NCBI GenBank assembly: GCA_903889245.1
Contig: CAISWQ010000054.1
Location: forward strand, 1-64,000
Origin: an uncultured Lentisphaerota bacterium
GTDB taxonomy: Bacteria > Verrucomicrobiota > Kiritimatiellia > CAIQIC01
DNA: 64,000 nucleotides
Reading direction: 5' to 3'
Shown piece by piece: positions 61,315-64,000 of the stretch (positions are counted from its first letter, which is position 1; every line of letters begins with the position of its first letter). A model generated the notes under the pieces. The model saw nothing but the letters and a program-made list of their open reading frames with translations. It ran no database searches and was not told the DNA's origin. The translations under genes and the position numbers were made by a program.

Positions 61315-62786
61315 CGCCCGTCACGCTGCGCTCCATCCGCTACGGCCGCACGTTCGCGGCGGGCGAAATCCCCGACTTGCCCGTGGCGCAGTTCCGCGAG
61401 GCCGTCGTGCGCGCGTTCAAGCGCGGCGCGCACCTGCTGGCGCTGACCGGCCAGCCGGAGCAGGGTGGGGGCGCGCGCCTGCTCGCCGTGCTCGCGCCGG
61501 GCGATGGCGTCGTGGCGGCGGCTAGCACGCGCGTCGAAAAAAGTTTCCCCTCGCTGACGCCGGATGTGCCCGCGGCGCATCTGTTCGAGCGCGAAATTTT
61601 CGAGCAGCTCGGCGTGACGCCGGAAGGCCATCCGTGGCTCAAGCCCGTGCGCCAGCCCGGCGGTGCGACGCCGGGTATGGTGGATTTCTATCGCGTTGAG
61701 GGCGAGGAGATTCACGAGGTCGCCGTCGGCCCCGTCCACGCCGGCGTGATCGAGCCGGGCCATTTCCGCTTCCAGTGCCAGGGCGAGGACGTGTTGCACC
61801 TGGAAATTGCGTTGGGCTACCAGCATCGCGGCGTCGAGCGCGCGCTGGCCGGCGGCCCGAACGCGCGCACGATCCACCTGATGGAGACGCTCGCAGGCGA
61901 CACGACCGTGGGCCATGCGCTGGCCTACTGCGAAATTTTGGAAAGCCTGACCGGCTGCCGCGTCCCGCCGCGCGCGCAGGCGCTGCGCGGCATCGCGCTC
62001 GAACTGGAACGGCTGGCGAACCACGTCGGCGACCTCGGCGCGCTCGCGGGCGATGTCGCCTTCCTGCCGACCGCGTCGTTCTGCGGCCGGCTGCGCGGCG
62101 ATTTCCTGAACATGACCGCGCTGGCGTGCGGCTCGCGCTTCGGGCGTAACTGGATCCGGCCGGGCGGCGTCGCGTTCGATCTCGAAGAGACGCGCGTTGC
62201 CGAGTTGCAGAAGCGGCTCGACGACGTGGCGCGCAACGTCGCCGGCGCGCTCGACCTGCTTTTGGAGCCGCCCTCGGTGCTGGCGCGCTTCGAGAATACC
62301 GGCGCGGTGCAGGCCGAGGATGCCGAGGCTGTGGGCCTCTGTGGTGTGGCGCTGCGTGCGTGCGGCTTCGAGCACGACGCGCGGCAGGATTTCCCGTCGG
62401 GCATCTACCGCTTCGCGCATCTGCCGCCGCCCGCGTGGCACACCGGCGACGTCTTCGCGCGCGCCTACGTGCGCCGCCTCGAGGTCGAGCGCTCGCTCGC
62501 GTTCATCCGCGAGCAACTCGCCGCGCTGCCGGAGGGCGAGACGCTTGCGGTCGTCGAGGCACTGCCGCCGGACCGCGTTGCGGTCGGCTGCATTGAGGGC
62601 TGGCGCGGTTTGATCTGCCACGTCGCGCGCACGGATGCGGACGGGCGCTTCGCGGGCTACAAGGTGGTGGACCCCTCGTTCCGCAACTGGACCGGCCTCG
62701 CGCTCGCGTTGCGCGGCACGGCCATCTCCGATTTTCCGCTCTGCAACAAGAGCTTCAACCTTTCCTACTGCGGGTTTGATTTATGA
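61311..62786 (+). CDS. Ehr large subunit: NuoC-NuoD fusion lacking all Ni-binding cysteines
   Basis: This 491-aa HyfG-like protein has a NuoC-type domain (~1-140, ending in 'GMVDFYRVEGEEIHEVAVGP') and then the NiFe-hydrogenase/NuoD-like large-subunit domain (VHAGVIEPGHFRFQCQGEDVLHLEIALGYQHRGVE). Where hydrogenases have the first CxxC (ERxCGxC), this protein reads METLAGDTTVGHALAYCEILE. Where they have the C-terminal DPCxxC, it has VDPSFRNWTGL. No Ni ligand is present, so it cannot be a NiFe hydrogenase. It fits the Ehr class, whose electron donor or acceptor is unknown. Confidence 0.9.
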   Translation: MTPVTLRSIRYGRTFAAGEIPDLPVAQFREAVVRAFKRGAHLLALTGQPEQGGGARLLAVLAPGDGVVAAASTRVEKSFPSLTPDVPAAHLFEREIFEQLGVTPEGHPWLKPVRQPGGATPGMVDFYRVEGEEIHEVAVGPVHAGVIEPGHFRFQCQGEDVLHLEIALGYQHRGVERALAGGPNARTIHLMETLAGDTTVGHALAYCEILESLTGCRVPPRAQALRGIALELERLANHVGDLGALAGDVAFLPTASFCGRLRGDFLNMTALACGSRFGRNWIRPGGVAFDLEETRVAELQKRLDDVARNVAGALDLLLEPPSVLARFENTGAVQAEDAEAVGLCGVALRACGFEHDARQDFPSGIYRFAHLPPPAWHTGDVFARAYVRRLEVERSLAFIREQLAALPEGETLAVVEALPPDRVAVGCIEGWRGLICHVARTDADGRFAGYKVVDPSFRNWTGLALALRGTAISDFPLCNKSFNLSYCGFDL

Positions 62787-63565
62787 TCAGCGCGGTACTC
62801 GAACGATGTCGGCAGGGTTTCCGCACCGGAAAATTTCCGGTGGAGGCGCCGGTCATGCCGGACCGCTTCCAGGGGCTGCCGAAGCTCGATGCGACGCTGT
62901 GCAGCGGCGGCTGCCACGAGTGCGTGACCGTCTGCCCCGTCGGCGCGCTGCATCACGACGCACAGCGCGGCCTGCAACTCGATACGGGCCGCTGCATCTT
63001 TTGCGGCGCGTGCGCGCAGGCGTGCAGCAGCGGCGCGATCAGCTTCACGCGAAACCACCGGCTCGCGGCGCAGCGGCGCGAGGAACTCGTCATCGGCAGC
63101 GCATGGGCGAACGGGCGCGACCTGCTCAACCACCGCTGCAAGGAATTATTCGGCCGCTCGCTCCGGCTGCGGCAGGTCAGTGCCGGCGGCTGCAATGCGT
63201 GCGAGGCTGATGCCAACGTGCTCAATACGCTCGTGTTCGATCTCTCCCGTTTCGGTATCCAGTTCGTCGCCTCGCCGCGCCACGCCGATGGCCTGCTCGT
63301 CACCGGTCCGGTCAGCCTGAACATGCGCACCGCGCTGCTGAAGACCTATGCAGCCGTCCCCGCGCCGAAGATTGTCATCGCCGGCGGCGCGTGCGCGATC
63401 GCCGGCGGGCCGTACCGTGACCACGGCGAAGTCTGCAACGGCGTTGAAGGAATTTTGCCGGTGGATCTGTTCGTGCCCGGCTGCCCGCCGCACCCCTACA
63501 CGCTGCTCCACGGTCTGCTCGGCCTGCTGGGCCGTCTCGGCCGCGAAGACCCGCGCGTCCGTTGA
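62783..63565 (+). CDS. Ehr small subunit: 2[4Fe-4S] ferredoxin fused to NuoB-like domain
   Basis: This 260-aa protein has a N-terminal ferredoxin domain with 'CSGGCHECVTVCPVGAL' (first spacing CxxxC rather than CxxC) and a regular second cluster CIFCGACAQACSSGAI. The C-terminal domain is NuoB/HyfI-like with the N2-type ligands: CNACEAD, GGACAIAGGP and GCPPHPYTLL. In hydrogenase-4 the ferredoxin (HyfH) and small subunit (HyfI) are separate genes, so this is a fusion. It relays electrons from a ferredoxin-like donor to the large subunit. Last gene of the operon; start overlaps the preceding stop. Confidence 0.9.
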   Translation: MISAVLERCRQGFRTGKFPVEAPVMPDRFQGLPKLDATLCSGGCHECVTVCPVGALHHDAQRGLQLDTGRCIFCGACAQACSSGAISFTRNHRLAAQRREELVIGSAWANGRDLLNHRCKELFGRSLRLRQVSAGGCNACEADANVLNTLVFDLSRFGIQFVASPRHADGLLVTGPVSLNMRTALLKTYAAVPAPKIVIAGGACAIAGGPYRDHGEVCNGVEGILPVDLFVPGCPPHPYTLLHGLLGLLGRLGREDPRVR

Positions 63566-63668
63566 GCCCTCTCCCTTTTTTGCTGAGCTGGGCAACAGAT
63601 GGAAAGCTCCAGCACAACCCAGTGTGGGAAGGAGGACGCGGTGCTTCTCCTGATGCCGGTCGGCCCTG

Positions 63669-64000
63669 CTACAGCCAGTTCTCTTCGAGGATTTCGCCTT
63701 GCAGGCTGACGACGACGTACTTAAGCGGCACCTTGCGCTTGGCCTGCGCCGCGGCTTCTTGCGCCAGCGCGAGTAACCCGCGGCAGCACGGCACCTGCAT
63801 GATGATCACCGTCAGCGTGTTGATTTTCGCCTCGTCAATCCACACCTTCACCTTCTCGACATAGGCCTCCTGGCCCTCGTCGAGCTTCGGACAGGCAATG
63901 GCGATGGACTTGCCCTTCAGATAGCTGCCGTGAAAGCCGCCGAGCGCGTAGGCAACGCAATCGGCGGTCAGCAACACATCGGCGTTCTGGAAGTAGGGCG
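63669..64000 (-). CDS. Iron-sulfur/ferredoxin-like protein, C-terminal part (continues beyond window)
   Basis: The open frame runs from the window edge on the minus strand to TAG, about 110 codons. It reads ...YFQNADVLLTADCVAYALGG, then FHGSYLKGKSIAIACPKLDEGQE and a C-terminal IIMQVPCCRGLLALAQEAAA. This matches the C-terminal half of widespread proteins that begin with a ferredoxin-type 4Fe-4S domain and end with this Cys-containing domain (DCVAYA, ACPKLD, PCC). Function is uncertain. It is convergent with the Ehr operon; the 103-bp gap has CTTTTTTGCTG and a weak hairpin that may end transcription. Confidence 0.8.
   Translation of the reverse strand, partial: PYFQNADVLLTADCVAYALGGFHGSYLKGKSIAIACPKLDEGQEAYVEKVKVWIDEAKINTLTVIIMQVPCCRGLLALAQEAAAQAKRKVPLKYVVVSLQGEILEENWL

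Noticed and set aside
61311-63565. A functional NiFe hydrogenase-4
   Set aside because: The large subunit has no CxxC Ni-binding motifs, and no maturation genes are in the window. Ehr-type is the better call.

Overview
The window is about 64 kb of GC-rich bacterial chromosome. It opens with the 3' end of rpoC and one long, nearly unbroken ribosomal block (str, S10, spc and alpha operons). No rRNA, tRNA, CRISPR array, phage or transposase gene was seen. The lineage is best guessed as PVC superphylum (Verrucomicrobiota/Kiritimatiellota/Lentisphaerota-like). The support is a Ser/Thr kinase with 'DLTPLAGLPL'-type leucine-rich repeats, Tat-secreted Gfo/Idh/MocA and sugar-isomerase proteins, and abundant dispersed intergenic repeats. 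This is an inference from gene style, not a database match.

Layout. (1) 1-20137: rpoC(3'), rpsL, rpsG, fusA, rpsJ through rplQ. Notable points are an unrelated membrane/coiled-coil gene between rpsS and rplV, no rpmD, zinc-type S14, S4 and L36, a strongly extended S11, and tails on RpoA and L17. The block ends in a clear intrinsic terminator. (2) 20200-25926: a secreted PLD-type nuclease, a secreted trypsin-like protease translationally coupled to aconitase, thyX, and a four-helix-bundle (23S IVS-type) gene next to heptamer repeats. (3) 26014-35790: seven tightly overlapping genes: HMG-CoA reductase, UbiA prenyltransferase, rifampicin-phosphotransferase-like dikinase, BtaA/DUF3419, phytol-kinase-like protein, GNAT protein and OleC-like AMP ligase. 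This looks like one pathway for an unusual, probably isoprenoid-containing lipid. (4) 35965-44216: a lytic transglycosylase, a cation efflux protein, a GT2-methyltransferase fusion with a large membrane protein, phosphoglycolate phosphatase, ssb, and a nucleoside kinase. (5) 44364-54970: a Tat oxidoreductase, birA, the LRR kinase, coaX, a DRE-TIM aldolase, small secreted proteins, a sugar isomerase, an AI-2E-type permease, and an AlkA-like glycosylase. (6) 55097-63565: an HTH-EIIA regulator coupled to a membrane complex resembling hydrogenase-4. Its large subunit lacks all Ni-binding cysteines, so it is an Ehr-type (energy-converting hydrogenase-related) complex. The window ends inside a minus-strand iron-sulfur protein gene.

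The most striking non-coding feature is a family of roughly 35 short palindromes (TTCCAA-N3-TTGGAA) found almost only in intergenic gaps. They are grouped in arrays of 2-5 copies with start-to-start spacing of 31-32 bp. The spacers differ and are often themselves inverted repeats. Cores are built into two intrinsic terminators, lie beside several candidate promoters, and enter the 5' end of birA. A second repeat class consists of heptamer tandem tracts with several different units (GCGGATA, GAACATC, AGAGATC, TTCAGGT types), commonly at or just after stop codons. A third class is GC-rich REP-like hairpins, including one inverted pair.
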